Below, piece after piece: positions 8,904 through 16,963 of a DNA stretch of 64,000 nt. This DNA comes from Actimicrobium sp047621345. Its GTDB lineage: Bacteria; Pseudomonadota; Gammaproteobacteria; Burkholderiales; Burkholderiaceae_D. Position 1 is the first letter of the stretch, and each line of letters starts with the position of its first letter. The DNA lies in contig JBLHLW010000011.1 in NCBI GenBank assembly GCA_047621345.1, forward strand, positions 15,546-79,545, written 5' to 3'. The notes beneath the pieces were generated by a model that had not been told where the DNA came from, made no database searches, and worked only from the letters and a program-made list of their open reading frames with translations. A program made the translations under genes and the position numbers.

Positions 8904-9667
8904 GTACCGCACCGATTGGCGTCAAGAATACCCACCGGCCCGTGCTGGCGGTCGAAGGCCTGACTGTGTCGTTCGATGGTTTCAAGGCCGTCGATAACCT
9001 CAATCTGTACGTCAACCGCAATGAAGTCCATGTCGTGATCGGCCCGAACGGGGCCGGCAAGACGACGGTGCTCGATCTGATCTGCGGCAAGACCCAGGCT
9101 ACGTCCGGCAGCATCCGTTTCAATGAGCGCGAACTGACCAAGATGGCCGAGTACGACATCGTCCGTGCTGGCGTCGGCCGCAAGTTTCAGACGCCATCGA
9201 TCTACGAAAATTTAAGCGTCTTCGATAACCTTGAAATGTCGTTTCCGAAAGGGCGGTCGGTCTTCGGCGCGCTGGTGTTCGAGCGCTCGGCGGATGTCAT
9301 CGCCCGTGTCAATGAAGTCGCTGCGGATATTTTCTTGAGTGATCAATTGCATGAGCAGGCCGACCTGTTGTCGCACGGCCAGAAGCAATGGCTGGAGATC
9401 GGCATGTTGCTCATGCAAGAGCCGGAACTGTTGATGCTGGATGAGCCGGTCGCCGGCATGAGCGTCTCCGAGCGCACCAAGACCGCCGAGTTGCTGGGGC
9501 GCATCAGTCAGGGGCGTTCGGTACTGGTCATCGAGCACGACATGGAATTCGTCAAGAGCATCGCGCACCGGGTCACCGTGCTGCATCAGGGCAAAGTGCT
9601 GGCCGAGGGCAGTATGGAATCGGTGCAGGCCAATCCAAAAGTGATCGAAGTCTATCTGGGTCACTGA
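8900..9667 (+). CDS. urtD: Urea/amide ABC transporter ATPase UrtD
   Basis: This 255-residue ATP-binding subunit corresponds to LivG. Walker A is GPNGAGKTT (residues 48-56), the signature is LSHGQKQWLEIG (the LSHGQ variant is typical of UrtD), Walker B is ELLMLDEPVAGM, and the switch histidine is in VIEHDMEF. The gene overlaps urtC by four bases and lies 17 bases from urtE. With UrtE it forms the heterodimeric motor of the importer. Confidence 0.96.
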   Translation: MSTAPIGVKNTHRPVLAVEGLTVSFDGFKAVDNLNLYVNRNEVHVVIGPNGAGKTTVLDLICGKTQATSGSIRFNERELTKMAEYDIVRAGVGRKFQTPSIYENLSVFDNLEMSFPKGRSVFGALVFERSADVIARVNEVAADIFLSDQLHEQADLLSHGQKQWLEIGMLLMQEPELLMLDEPVAGMSVSERTKTAELLGRISQGRSVLVIEHDMEFVKSIAHRVTVLHQGKVLAEGSMESVQANPKVIEVYLGH

Positions 9668-9684
9668 GACCGAAAGGAAACATC

Positions 9685-10374
9685 ATGCTCAGCATCACCA
9701 ATCTCGTTTCCGGCTACGGCCAGAGCCAGGTCATTCACGACATCAACCTCAACGTCGAGAAAAATGAAATCGTCGCCATCATGGGACGCAACGGCATGGG
9801 CAAGACCACGCTGTTCAAGACGCTGATGGGTGTGCTGCCCAAGCGTAGCGGCAGCATTCGCATCGGCGAAAAAGAAATCGGCGGGATGGAGAGCTATGAG
9901 CGCGTTGAAAGCGGCATCGCCTACGTACCGCAGGGCCGGATGATTTTTTCCAATATGACCGTGCTGGAAAATATCCAGACGGGTCTGCCGGCCAAGGCGC
10001 GCGGCAAGGTACCCGAAGAGCTGTATGCGTTGTTTCCGGTGCTGTTCGACATGCGCAGTCGTAAGGGCGGCAACCTGTCGGGTGGCCAGCAACAGCAGTT
10101 AGCCATTGCCCGCGCACTGGCGACCAATCCAAAAGTGTTGCTGCTCGACGAGCCGACCGAAGGCATCCAGCCCTCGATCATCAAGGACATCGCACGCAAT
10201 CTGAAAGAGATCCGCACGATGCGTCAACTGACCATCATTGTTTCCGAGCAGGTATTGAGCTTCACGCTCGACATCGCCGACCGTTTTCTGGTCATCGACA
10301 AGGGTCGCTTCGTCTACGAAGACACGCGTGCCAATGTCGATGCGCCGACCATTAGCAAGTATTTGTCGGTGTGA
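9685..10374 (+). CDS. urtE: Urea/amide ABC transporter ATPase UrtE
   Basis: This 229-residue ATP-binding subunit corresponds to LivF. Walker A is GRNGMGKTT (34-42), the signature is LSGGQQQQLAIARAL, and Walker B is VLLLDEPTEGIQPS. The EGIQPS ending of the D-loop is characteristic of UrtE. A GAAAGGAAA ribosome-binding site precedes the ATG. It is the last transporter gene; an inverted pair of family B repeats follows before amiE. Confidence 0.96.
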   Translation: MLSITNLVSGYGQSQVIHDINLNVEKNEIVAIMGRNGMGKTTLFKTLMGVLPKRSGSIRIGEKEIGGMESYERVESGIAYVPQGRMIFSNMTVLENIQTGLPAKARGKVPEELYALFPVLFDMRSRKGGNLSGGQQQQLAIARALATNPKVLLLDEPTEGIQPSIIKDIARNLKEIRTMRQLTIIVSEQVLSFTLDIADRFLVIDKGRFVYEDTRANVDAPTISKYLSV

Positions 10375-10376
10375 GC

Positions 10377-10484
10377 GGTGCAATGCCCTTCGGTTATTGC
10401 ACCCTACGGCATCACAAGGGTTTCGACGGTTACGGGCCTCGACGGTGCTACCCGTAGGGTGCAATAACCAACGGGCATTGCACC
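10377..10484. repeat. Family B palindromes, inverted pair
   Basis: Two copies of a palindromic element based on GGTGCAATAACC...GGGCATTGCACC, with an attached CCGTAGGG flank, sit head-to-head between urtE and amiE and are separated by about 45 bases. Each copy folds on itself, and the pair forms a larger inverted repeat. Single copies occur at 25685-25715 and 39880-39906. It could act as a terminator-like or mRNA-end-protecting structure between transporter and amidase genes. Confidence 0.85.
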
Positions 10485-10568
10485 ACATGCCCCACCAACC
10501 CTCGCCAAGTCCATTATGGCAAGCGACGATAGCCATTGAGTTGTACGCAATTTAATCAAGGAGTTCGA

Positions 10569-11600
10569 ATGAGACACGGTGATATTTCCAGCAGCAACGA
10601 CAGTGTTGGTGTAGCAGTCGTCAACTACAAGATGCCACGCCTGCACACGCGCGCCGAGGTACTCGAGAATGCCCACAAGATCGGCGAGATGCTGATCGGT
10701 ATGAAAACCGGTTTGCCCGGCATGGATCTGGTCATTTTTCCGGAATACTCGACCCACGGCATCATGTACGACGCGCAGGAAATGTATGACACCGCGTCCA
10801 CAATTCCCGGCCCGGAGACCGATGTCTTTGCCGCGGCCTGCATCAAAGCCAATGTCTGGGGCGTGTTCTCGATTACCGGCGAGCAGCATGAAGAGCATCC
10901 GAACAAGGCACCGTACAACACGCTGATCCTGATGAATAACAAGGGCGAGATCGTGCAGAAGTACCGCAAGATCATGCCGTGGACGCCGATCGAAGGCTGG
11001 TATCCAGGCGACACCACCTATGTTTGTGATGGTCCGAAAGGCCTGAAAATCAGCCTGATCATTTGCGATGACGGCAACTACCCCGAAATCTGGCGCGACT
11101 GTTCGATGAAAGGCGCCGAACTGATCGTGCGCTGCCAGGGCTATATGTATCCATCGAAAGAGCAGCAGGTGCTGGTCTCCAAAGCCATGGCGTTCATGAA
11201 TAACGTCTATGTCGCCGTTGCTAACGCAACGGGTTTCGATGGCGTGTACTCGTATTTCGGGCATTCGGCACTGGTCGGTTACGACGGCCGTACGCTGGGC
11301 GAATGCGGCACCGAAGAGATGGGCATCAATTACGCCGAGCTGTCAGTGAGCAGCATCCGCGACGCGCGCCGCAATGGGCAATCGCAGAATCACTTGTATA
11401 AATTGCTACATCGTGGCTACACTGGCACCATCAATTCTGGCGAAGACCCCGCTGGCAAAGCCGATTGTCCGTTCGATTTCTACAAGACCTGGGTCAATAA
11501 TCCACAAGCAGCCCGTGCGCAATCAGAGGCGCTTACACGCTCGACTGCAGGCACGCCGGAATGCCCGATTGCCGGTATTCCTCACATTCCGAATACCTGA
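10569..11600 (+). CDS. amiE: Aliphatic amidase
   Basis: This cytoplasmic nitrilase-superfamily enzyme of 343 residues hydrolyses short aliphatic amides such as acetamide and propionamide to acid and ammonia. From MRHGDISSSND on, it follows Pseudomonas AmiE almost without gaps. Catalytic residues are in the expected places: E59 (FPEY), K134 (KYRK) and C166 (IICDDGN). The near-identity of the N-terminus, the matching numbering and the 343-residue length favour AmiE over the shorter formamidase AmiF. The ATG has an AAGGAG site; an upstream in-frame start is not supported. No amiC/amiR genes are nearby, so regulation probably differs from Pseudomonas. Confidence 0.95.
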   Translation: MRHGDISSSNDSVGVAVVNYKMPRLHTRAEVLENAHKIGEMLIGMKTGLPGMDLVIFPEYSTHGIMYDAQEMYDTASTIPGPETDVFAAACIKANVWGVFSITGEQHEEHPNKAPYNTLILMNNKGEIVQKYRKIMPWTPIEGWYPGDTTYVCDGPKGLKISLIICDDGNYPEIWRDCSMKGAELIVRCQGYMYPSKEQQVLVSKAMAFMNNVYVAVANATGFDGVYSYFGHSALVGYDGRTLGECGTEEMGINYAELSVSSIRDARRNGQSQNHLYKLLHRGYTGTINSGEDPAGKADCPFDFYKTWVNNPQAARAQSEALTRSTAGTPECPIAGIPHIPNT

Positions 11601-11626
11601 TTTTTTTCTGCACAAGGAGAATCGCG

Positions 11627-11881
11627 ATGATTGGCTTCATGCACTACAACAAATTCGGCACCGCCGGATTCACTGACAGCGGCAAGGCGCGCTGCGCGTC
11701 TTCGGCGCAAACCTGTCCGGTCTGTCTACTGTCATTTACCGCCTCCGGCGGCACGCTACCGGACGGTACCGTGCTGGCGCAGGACGAATGGGTCAAGCTG
11801 GTCTGCACCACGATCAAGGACGAAACGGTGAGCGGTGGTTATCAGCCTGGCTGTTTTGCTGGGGCGTTTCCGGCATCGTGA
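11627..11881 (+). CDS. Small CxxC protein between amidase genes
   Basis: An 84-residue protein I cannot assign to a named family. The ATG lies 26 bases after amiE with an AAGGAGA ribosome-binding site, and it is co-directional with the amidases, so it is probably real and co-expressed. It has five cysteines (23, 30, 33, 60, 76), with a CPVC motif at 30-33. It has no signal peptide or membrane segment. The spacing suggests a zinc- or metal-binding knuckle. A role in amide metabolism (chaperone, regulator or metal carrier) is inferred from context only. It ends within a family A repeat fragment. Confidence 0.7.
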   Translation: MIGFMHYNKFGTAGFTDSGKARCASSAQTCPVCLLSFTASGGTLPDGTVLAQDEWVKLVCTTIKDETVSGGYQPGCFAGAFPAS

Positions 11882-11882
11882 G

Positions 11883-11923
11883 TGCGCGCGCGTGGGCACG
11901 ATAAACCCGTGCCCACCCTACGG
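11883..11923. repeat. Family A repeat, right half only
   Basis: This is a single right-half element: a CGCGCGTGGGCAC arm and a GTGCCCACCCTAC arm closing a hairpin, between the small CxxC gene and fmdA. It matches the right ends of the 124-bp units at 6.4 kb. Confidence 0.8.
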
Positions 11924-11975
11924 ACTGAATTCGCATCTCGACATCCTAATTTTTGTTACCCAACAAGGAGCAACC

Positions 11976-13157
11976 ATGCAGCACTTCACCATCAAACCGG
12001 GCGTCCCACTGGCCGAGCAACCTGAACTGGGTCATAACCGCTGGCATCCGGATATTCCGTTCCTGTCGCGCGTCAAGCCGGGTGAAGAAATCATCATCGA
12101 ATCGCTCGACTTCCTTGATGCCCAGATCCATGACAACGACGATGTTGCCGATGTCCGCGATGTCGACCTGACCCGCGCTCATCCGCTGACTGGTCCGTTC
12201 TACATCGAAGGCGCCGAGCCTGGCGACTTGCTGGTGGTCGACCTGCTCGACATCAAGCCGATCACGCCGGTGGGTTTTTCGGGTGTGTTTGCGAAGTCCA
12301 ATGGCGGTGGTTTTCTGGCCGATTATTTTCCGGAGCCCGCCAAAGCGATCTGGGATTTGAAGGGCTTGTACGCGACCTCGCGTCACATCCCCGGCGTGCG
12401 CATTGCCGGACTGACCCATCCGGGCCTGATGGGTTGTTTGCCATCGATGGATTTGCTCAATGAATGGAATCGTCGCGAAGCGCCACTGGCCAAACTCGGT
12501 CTGGCCAAACCACCGGATCCGAAGACCGCAGTGTTGCGTGGTGTGACCGGTTCGGCATTTGATCGCATGGCCGCAGAAGCAGCGCGCACCGTGCCACCGC
12601 GCGAACATGGCGGCAATACCGACATCAAGGATTTGTCGTCCGGTACCCGGATTTTCTTCCCGGTGTATGTCAAGGGCGCGGGCTTTTCGATGGGCGACTT
12701 GCACTTCTCACAGGGCGATGGCGAAATCGGATTCTGCGGCGCGATCGAGATGGATGGTGCGACCCACGTCGCGTTCGACCTGATCAAGGGCGGCATGGCC
12801 AAGTACGGTCTGACGGCACCGATTTTCTTGCCAAGCGTGGTCAAGCCGCACTACAGCAAGTACATCACCTTCGAAGGCATCAGTGTCGAGAACGGCAAGA
12901 ACTACTACCTTGATGCGACGGTAGCGTATCGTCAGGCCTGCCTGAAGGCGATCGATTATCTGACGCGTTTCGGTTATACCGGACCGCAAGCCTACATGTT
13001 GCTGACGGCGGCACCGGTCGAAGGACGCATTGGCGGCATCGTCGATATCCCGAACTGTGCCTGTACGGTGTCTATCCCGACCGAGATTTTCGATCAGGAC
13101 ATCACGCCAAAAGGCATGCTCAACGACCTCGCGCATTGGGGTCGCAAGCAGCCGTAA
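11976..13157 (+). CDS. fmdA: Formamidase (acetamidase/formamidase family)
   Basis: This enzyme of 393 residues hydrolyses formamide to formate and ammonia and belongs to the FmdA_AmdA family, unrelated in fold to AmiE. Family segments include FYIEGAEPGDLLVVDLLDI, the IPGVRIAGLTHPGLMGC region, the GDLHFSQGDGEIGFCGAIEM region and the C-terminal MLLTAAPVEGRIGGIVD. The ATG is set by a CAAGGAG site; the frame extends 141 bases upstream through repeat sequence and is not coding there. Together with AmiE it widens the amide range. A strong hairpin with a T-rich tail follows, before fmdB. Confidence 0.95.
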   Translation: MQHFTIKPGVPLAEQPELGHNRWHPDIPFLSRVKPGEEIIIESLDFLDAQIHDNDDVADVRDVDLTRAHPLTGPFYIEGAEPGDLLVVDLLDIKPITPVGFSGVFAKSNGGGFLADYFPEPAKAIWDLKGLYATSRHIPGVRIAGLTHPGLMGCLPSMDLLNEWNRREAPLAKLGLAKPPDPKTAVLRGVTGSAFDRMAAEAARTVPPREHGGNTDIKDLSSGTRIFFPVYVKGAGFSMGDLHFSQGDGEIGFCGAIEMDGATHVAFDLIKGGMAKYGLTAPIFLPSVVKPHYSKYITFEGISVENGKNYYLDATVAYRQACLKAIDYLTRFGYTGPQAYMLLTAAPVEGRIGGIVDIPNCACTVSIPTEIFDQDITPKGMLNDLAHWGRKQP

Positions 13158-13169
13158 CAGATCCGTACT

Positions 13170-13204
13170 GCGGCGGGGTCAGCGACCCTGCCGCTTCATT
13201 TTTT
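13170..13204 (+). terminator. Hairpin with T-run between fmdA and fmdB
   Basis: An 11-base, nearly perfect stem (GCGGCGGGGTC / GACCCTGCCGC) with a three-base loop is followed by TTCATTTTTT. It looks like a Rho-independent terminator for fmdA. FmdB starts 14 bases later, so it may be a partial terminator that lowers fmdB expression. Confidence 0.75.
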
Positions 13205-13217
13205 CAAGGAAATCATC

Positions 13218-13517
13218 ATGCCGTTCTATGACATCCACTGCAGCGAATGCGAAGGCATATTCGAGCGCATGCTCAAGGTCAGCGACCTGCATACCGAGAT
13301 TGAATGCCCGTACTGCAAGCAGCAAACTGTTGCGCGTCCGGCGTTGAACGCGTCGCGTGTGAGCCTGCAAGTCACCGACACCTGGAAGCCGCGCACCGGC
13401 GCCGAACGACTGGCTGGCAACGGCGTCGCCGGGCAGGGCACCAGCACGCGGCGTATTCGTAATAGCGTGCTGCATAACTGCAAGGGACATAGCTGCAGTA
13501 TTTGTGAGTTGCCGTGA
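13218..13517 (+). CDS. fmdB: FmdB-family zinc-ribbon protein
   Basis: A 99-residue FmdB-type protein. The N-terminal zinc ribbon has MPFYDIHCSEC (C8, C11) and CPYC around residues 33-36. The C-terminal part, rich in Arg and Gly, ends in an unusual second cluster (CKGHSCSIC). FmdB was named in Methylophilus as a putative regulator of formamidase and amide uptake; the biochemical role is not settled. Its position directly after fmdA agrees with that. The AAGGAAA site precedes the ATG. It is the last gene of the amide island. Confidence 0.88.
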   Translation: MPFYDIHCSECEGIFERMLKVSDLHTEIECPYCKQQTVARPALNASRVSLQVTDTWKPRTGAERLAGNGVAGQGTSTRRIRNSVLHNCKGHSCSICELP

Positions 13518-13558
13518 AGGATGTTTTTCGGTAACTGATCGTGCAAGAGGCGCCGTTT

Positions 13559-13670
13559 CGTAGGGTGGGCACAGCTTTTTGTGCCCACGCGCGCGGACTA
13601 GAAACCGTGGCCAACGCAAGCTTCGGTGGTGCGCTCGCGTGGGCACGATACTGCTGTGCCCACCCTACGG
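13559..13670. repeat. Family A repeat, one diverged unit
   Basis: This contains CGTAGGGTGGGCAC at the left and GTGCCCACCCTACGG at the right, in a unit of about 112 bases with a middle that differs from the 6.4-kb copies. Degenerate fragments (GTGCCCACACGCGCG) continue to about 13768. It lies between the ends of convergent fmdB and the cytochrome b-like gene and fills most of that 280-base gap. Confidence 0.8.
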
Positions 13671-13797
13671 GCTACGGGCACTCAGCGATTTCATAGAGTG
13701 CCCACACGCGCGCGACCTCAATTCCACGCCTTTCGAGGTGTCTCCGCGCGGGCACCGCCGTGCCTACCCTGCCAGCGGCGTAAGGTCCGGAGAAAAA

Positions 13798-14289
13798 TCA
13801 CGCTTTCGTACTAGGATGTGTCCTGCGTCCCCACCACACATGCAGCGGCAACCCCGCCGCAAAGCCAATCCCGATCACCCAGTGCCCCCACGACCACAGC
13901 GGTCGCGATGACTCGCCAGCGAGATAATACAAACCATACCCGGTCAGTACCAGCACGGTCGTGATCGCAACCATGCTCCAACCCGTGCCGCGGTTGCGCC
14001 GCGCCCGCAGGCCACGCCGGATGTGGTTGTTGAGCATGCTGCCGAGCAGGAACAGCAGCGCCATCGCAACAGCACCGTGCAGCTTCATCGACCACGGTTC
14101 GAACGGACTGACCGATTCACCGAACTCGGTGACTGGCCGCAGAAAAAAATGCGCGACCAGCCACGCTAATCCGCTGATGGTCAGCAGCACGACTGTCAGG
14201 TACACGGCGCGGCGCTGCCAGCGTTCCATCGGCATGGCGGTGCCGGTGCTGCGTGAGGGATGGTGCAAAGTATGTTTTTGAGGGCGCAT
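13798..14289 (-). CDS. Small cytochrome b-like membrane protein
   Basis: A 163-residue protein with four predicted membrane helices at about 27-50, 68-88, 104-124 and 133-153. Histidines in or next to helices (H71 in KLHG, H136 in GHWVIG, H150 in LHVWW) could ligate b-type haem, as in cytochrome b561/DUF4405-like proteins. It starts three bases after the apbE stop, so it is the last gene of the Fur-linked operon. Inferred role: passing electrons from quinol to the FMN-binding protein outside the membrane. No exact family is assigned from sequence alone. Confidence 0.72.
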   Translation of the reverse strand: MRPQKHTLHHPSRSTGTAMPMERWQRRAVYLTVVLLTISGLAWLVAHFFLRPVTEFGESVSPFEPWSMKLHGAVAMALLFLLGSMLNNHIRRGLRARRNRGTGWSMVAITTVLVLTGYGLYYLAGESSRPLWSWGHWVIGIGFAAGLPLHVWWGRRTHPSTKA

Positions 14290-14292
14290 CAG

Positions 14293-15120
14293 TCAGAGTA
14301 GAAAAGCCTGCGCGCCATGGCGCGCCAGTAAGGGATGCCGGGTGTCTCCGCTAGCCATGACGACTTTAGTCAGCGCGTCGGCCCACAGACAATCGGCCGC
14401 TTGCACGGTCACACTGTGATGCGTGCTGATCGCTGCACCGCTGCGGCCATCGATGAGCGCACTCACGTGCCGCGAGCCAATTTGCTTGGCTGAAAAATAG
14501 GTGGCCGAGGTGGCCAGAGCCGCATCCATCAGGTCAACCGTGACCGTGCTGCCAGTGATGGAGGTCGGATCGCGGATCGCGATCGCAAACGGGGTCGTGC
14601 CGAGCACGCGCACATCGCCACCGGCATTGACGCAGGCCGAGGTGATGCCGGCTTGCTGCAAGGCGGCGATGGCCACATCGACCGCGTAACCTTTCGCGAT
14701 ACCGCCGAGGTCAATGAGCACATCGCGTGTTTTGCGCAAGCAGCCATCGGTTTCCAGTAGCAGTCCGCAATCGGTTGCTGCATAAGCCGGCAAGATCTGC
14801 GCGGGTGAGGGCAAATATTCCCATTGCGCTAACTGGGTTGCACAGCTGATATTAAAGATGGTGTCACTATCGGCATGCAGTTGCAGTGCGCCGGCAATGA
14901 CGCGGGCCGTGTGCGCATCGACGGCGACAGGTGCACCGACAGGTGCGCGATTGATGCGTCCGACATCGCTGTCGGCATCATGAAAACTCATCAGTCGGTG
15001 CACCATGGCGATACTGCCAAACGCGGCCGCGAAAGCCGCTGCCAGTTGGTGTGGTTCGAGCGCATCGGCAATCCGGATATCAACCAGCGTGCCCAGCCAC
15101 GGTTGGGCACGGCACTTCAT
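14293..15120 (-). CDS. apbE: FAD:protein FMN transferase
   Basis: A 275-residue ApbE-family enzyme, which attaches FMN from FAD to Ser/Thr of exported flavoproteins. It carries the family motifs DLGGIAKGYAVD, VNAGGDVRV and, near the C-terminus, an HHSVTVQAADCLWADALTK segment with the metal-binding D and T. No clear signal peptide is present, so it may be cytoplasmic or anchored by partners; ApbE is often periplasmic, and the start could lie elsewhere. It overlaps the FMN-binding gene upstream by four bases, which makes that protein the obvious substrate. Confidence 0.93.
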   Translation of the reverse strand: MKCRAQPWLGTLVDIRIADALEPHQLAAAFAAAFGSIAMVHRLMSFHDADSDVGRINRAPVGAPVAVDAHTARVIAGALQLHADSDTIFNISCATQLAQWEYLPSPAQILPAYAATDCGLLLETDGCLRKTRDVLIDLGGIAKGYAVDVAIAALQQAGITSACVNAGGDVRVLGTTPFAIAIRDPTSITGSTVTVDLMDAALATSATYFSAKQIGSRHVSALIDGRSGAAISTHHSVTVQAADCLWADALTKVVMASGDTRHPLLARHGAQAFLL

Positions 15121-15656
15121 TTTTTGAGGGCGACCTGTACGACGGCAGCAATGCGGCGTACTCCATCGGTGACGTGGCTCGAGGACAGTGACGCACCACT
15201 GATGTTGCTGATGCCCTCGCCGATGGCCAGCCCGGTCTGCGCCGATTTACCGACGAATTGCTTGCGCCAGGCCGGGCTACGGATTTCGAAGCCGTGGCTT
15301 TCGCGGTAGGTCAGTATCTCGATTTGTCGCACCGTGGAATCGGGGTTGAGTGCCACCGCATACGAAATCAGTTCGTATTTTCCGATCACGTCATCCAGCA
15401 CGACGTAGCCCAGCAGTGTCTCACCGCGCCATGCCGACATGACGCGCCATTGCACCGAGCGTGCCGGCAAGCCGGCCAGTTTTTGCACCTCGCGCATCTG
15501 TGCCGCTGTCAGTTCCAGCGGCTGCGCCTTGAACGCGGTGGCATCGGCGAACATGACCTGTTGCGCTTCTTCTGCCGTCAGATATTGGGTGGCAAAGGCG
15601 CTGCCGCTGGCGAGCATGGCACAGCTTGCTAATGCGACGCCATGACCGATGTTCAA
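15117..15656 (-). CDS. Exported FMN-binding domain protein
   Basis: A 179-residue protein with a Sec signal peptide (cleavage near ASGSAFA, residue 22) and an FMN-binding domain like those of RnfG/NqrC. The flavinylation motif SGASLSS lies at 153-159; S156 is the predicted point of covalent FMN attachment by ApbE. It overlaps both neighbours by four bases (porin before, apbE after). In other bacteria such proteins carry electrons outside the membrane, for example to reduce ferric iron. The Fur box upstream makes an iron role likely here. Confidence 0.88.
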   Translation of the reverse strand: MNIGHGVALASCAMLASGSAFATQYLTAEEAQQVMFADATAFKAQPLELTAAQMREVQKLAGLPARSVQWRVMSAWRGETLLGYVVLDDVIGKYELISYAVALNPDSTVRQIEILTYRESHGFEIRSPAWRKQFVGKSAQTGLAIGEGISNISGASLSSSHVTDGVRRIAAVVQVALKK

Positions 15657-16948
15657 AATGCGTAACCCATCCCGAGGTTGAAGCGGTCGCGGGTCCGGTC
15701 GCTCTGGAATTTCTGGTAATCGGCCTTCAGCACGACGCCTTCACCGACGCGCAGGTTGGCTCCGGCGGTGGTGACTTTTTCGGTCGGTCCTGCCGCCACG
15801 TCGACGCCTTGGACTTGTCCGGCATAGCTGCGCGCGGTGTTGAATTGTTCGTAACGGACGAACGGCGAGAGGGCGTAGTCCTGTGATTTCCATGCTTGAT
15901 AAGCCGCTTGCAGATACCAGCCATCGAACGCCGACGGCACCGGCGTCGGATTGCCGGAGAAGGTCGCATTAAGTGCGGCAGTATTGCTGATGGTGCCACG
16001 CGCATACAAGCCCGCCAGATCCCATTTTCCGGGGGTGTAGCGGGCGTGCACATCCCACAAGGTCACGCGTGAATTCGGCGCCGCGAAATTGGCTGCGCCC
16101 TGCGCGACTTCGCCGCTGAAGAGGGAGCCGCCCAGTAACAGTCCAGGAACGCCACGCCAGTTCAGTGCTGCATGGCCGCTGAGGTTGCGTGACTTGGCCA
16201 ATTGGCCTTCCTGATGGATGCTGGCCAGTGGCGATTCGCGCCCTTCCGTGGCGGCAGCGTCCCACTTGCCGAGATCGAACCCGGTGGTCAGGCCGAGGTC
16301 CCAGCTCAGACCGTTATCCAGCGTCGACGACAGGCCGACGCCGGCTTCGCGCCAGGTCGACGGGATGATCGCGGTTTCGACGAAATTGCGTTCGACGCCG
16401 TAATAGGCGGTCGGCTCATGGCTGGTATTGAGCAGGCCTGCTGGCATCAGGAACAGGCCGACCTTGGCGCGCAGGCCGCTATCGAATTCGCGTTCGATGT
16501 AGAGCTGCTCGACGGCGGATTCGCCCTTGTCATCGGCCGAGGTGACGGCGTGCTCCCATTCGAATTCGGAGACCAGCTTGGTTTTTGCATCGAAACGATG
16601 CTGGATGCCGATGACCGCACGACGCACATCGGTCTGGGCGGCGCTGGCATCTCTGGTCGGACGGTTGTAATTGATTTCGCCATAGCCAGACAGGATGGTT
16701 TGTGGTTCGCTGCTCATGCTGCTGGCGGTGCTGATCTGGCTGGCCGCGACCGGTGCTGGTTCGGCCAGTTGGCGCGCTTCGATGGCATCGCTTTTCTTGC
16801 GGGTCGCGGCCAGTTCGGCCTTGACCTGATCGAGCTCGGCGGCGAGCTTGTCAAGGCGCCGCATCAGATCGGCTTCACTGGCTTGCGCCAGCATCGGAAG
16901 GGTACAGAACGCGAACGCAATAGCGCGGGCAGCAAGGGTCAGTTTCAT
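15653..16948 (-). CDS. Outer-membrane porin with N-terminal coiled coil
   Basis: A 431-residue outer-membrane protein. It has a signal peptide ending near AQA, then a short coiled coil (about residues 24-58, heptad-rich LDKLAAELDQVKAELAATRK), then a beta-barrel with many alternating aromatic strands and a C-terminal phenylalanine (GMGYAF). The layout is that of phosphate-selective porin O/P-like porins. The substrate is not predictable. Its place between a di-haem peroxidase-like lipoprotein and a flavoprotein suggests a conduit for an iron compound or an electron acceptor. Confidence 0.8.
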   Translation of the reverse strand: MKLTLAARAIAFAFCTLPMLAQASEADLMRRLDKLAAELDQVKAELAATRKKSDAIEARQLAEPAPVAASQISTASSMSSEPQTILSGYGEINYNRPTRDASAAQTDVRRAVIGIQHRFDAKTKLVSEFEWEHAVTSADDKGESAVEQLYIEREFDSGLRAKVGLFLMPAGLLNTSHEPTAYYGVERNFVETAIIPSTWREAGVGLSSTLDNGLSWDLGLTTGFDLGKWDAAATEGRESPLASIHQEGQLAKSRNLSGHAALNWRGVPGLLLGGSLFSGEVAQGAANFAAPNSRVTLWDVHARYTPGKWDLAGLYARGTISNTAALNATFSGNPTPVPSAFDGWYLQAAYQAWKSQDYALSPFVRYEQFNTARSYAGQVQGVDVAAGPTEKVTTAGANLRVGEGVVLKADYQKFQSDRTRDRFNLGMGYAF

Positions 16949-16963
16949 GGTGTGGGTATGAAG

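Noticed and set aside
10569..11600. Formamidase AmiF as the identity of the AmiE gene
   Set aside because: The N-terminus, length and catalytic numbering follow Pseudomonas AmiE.
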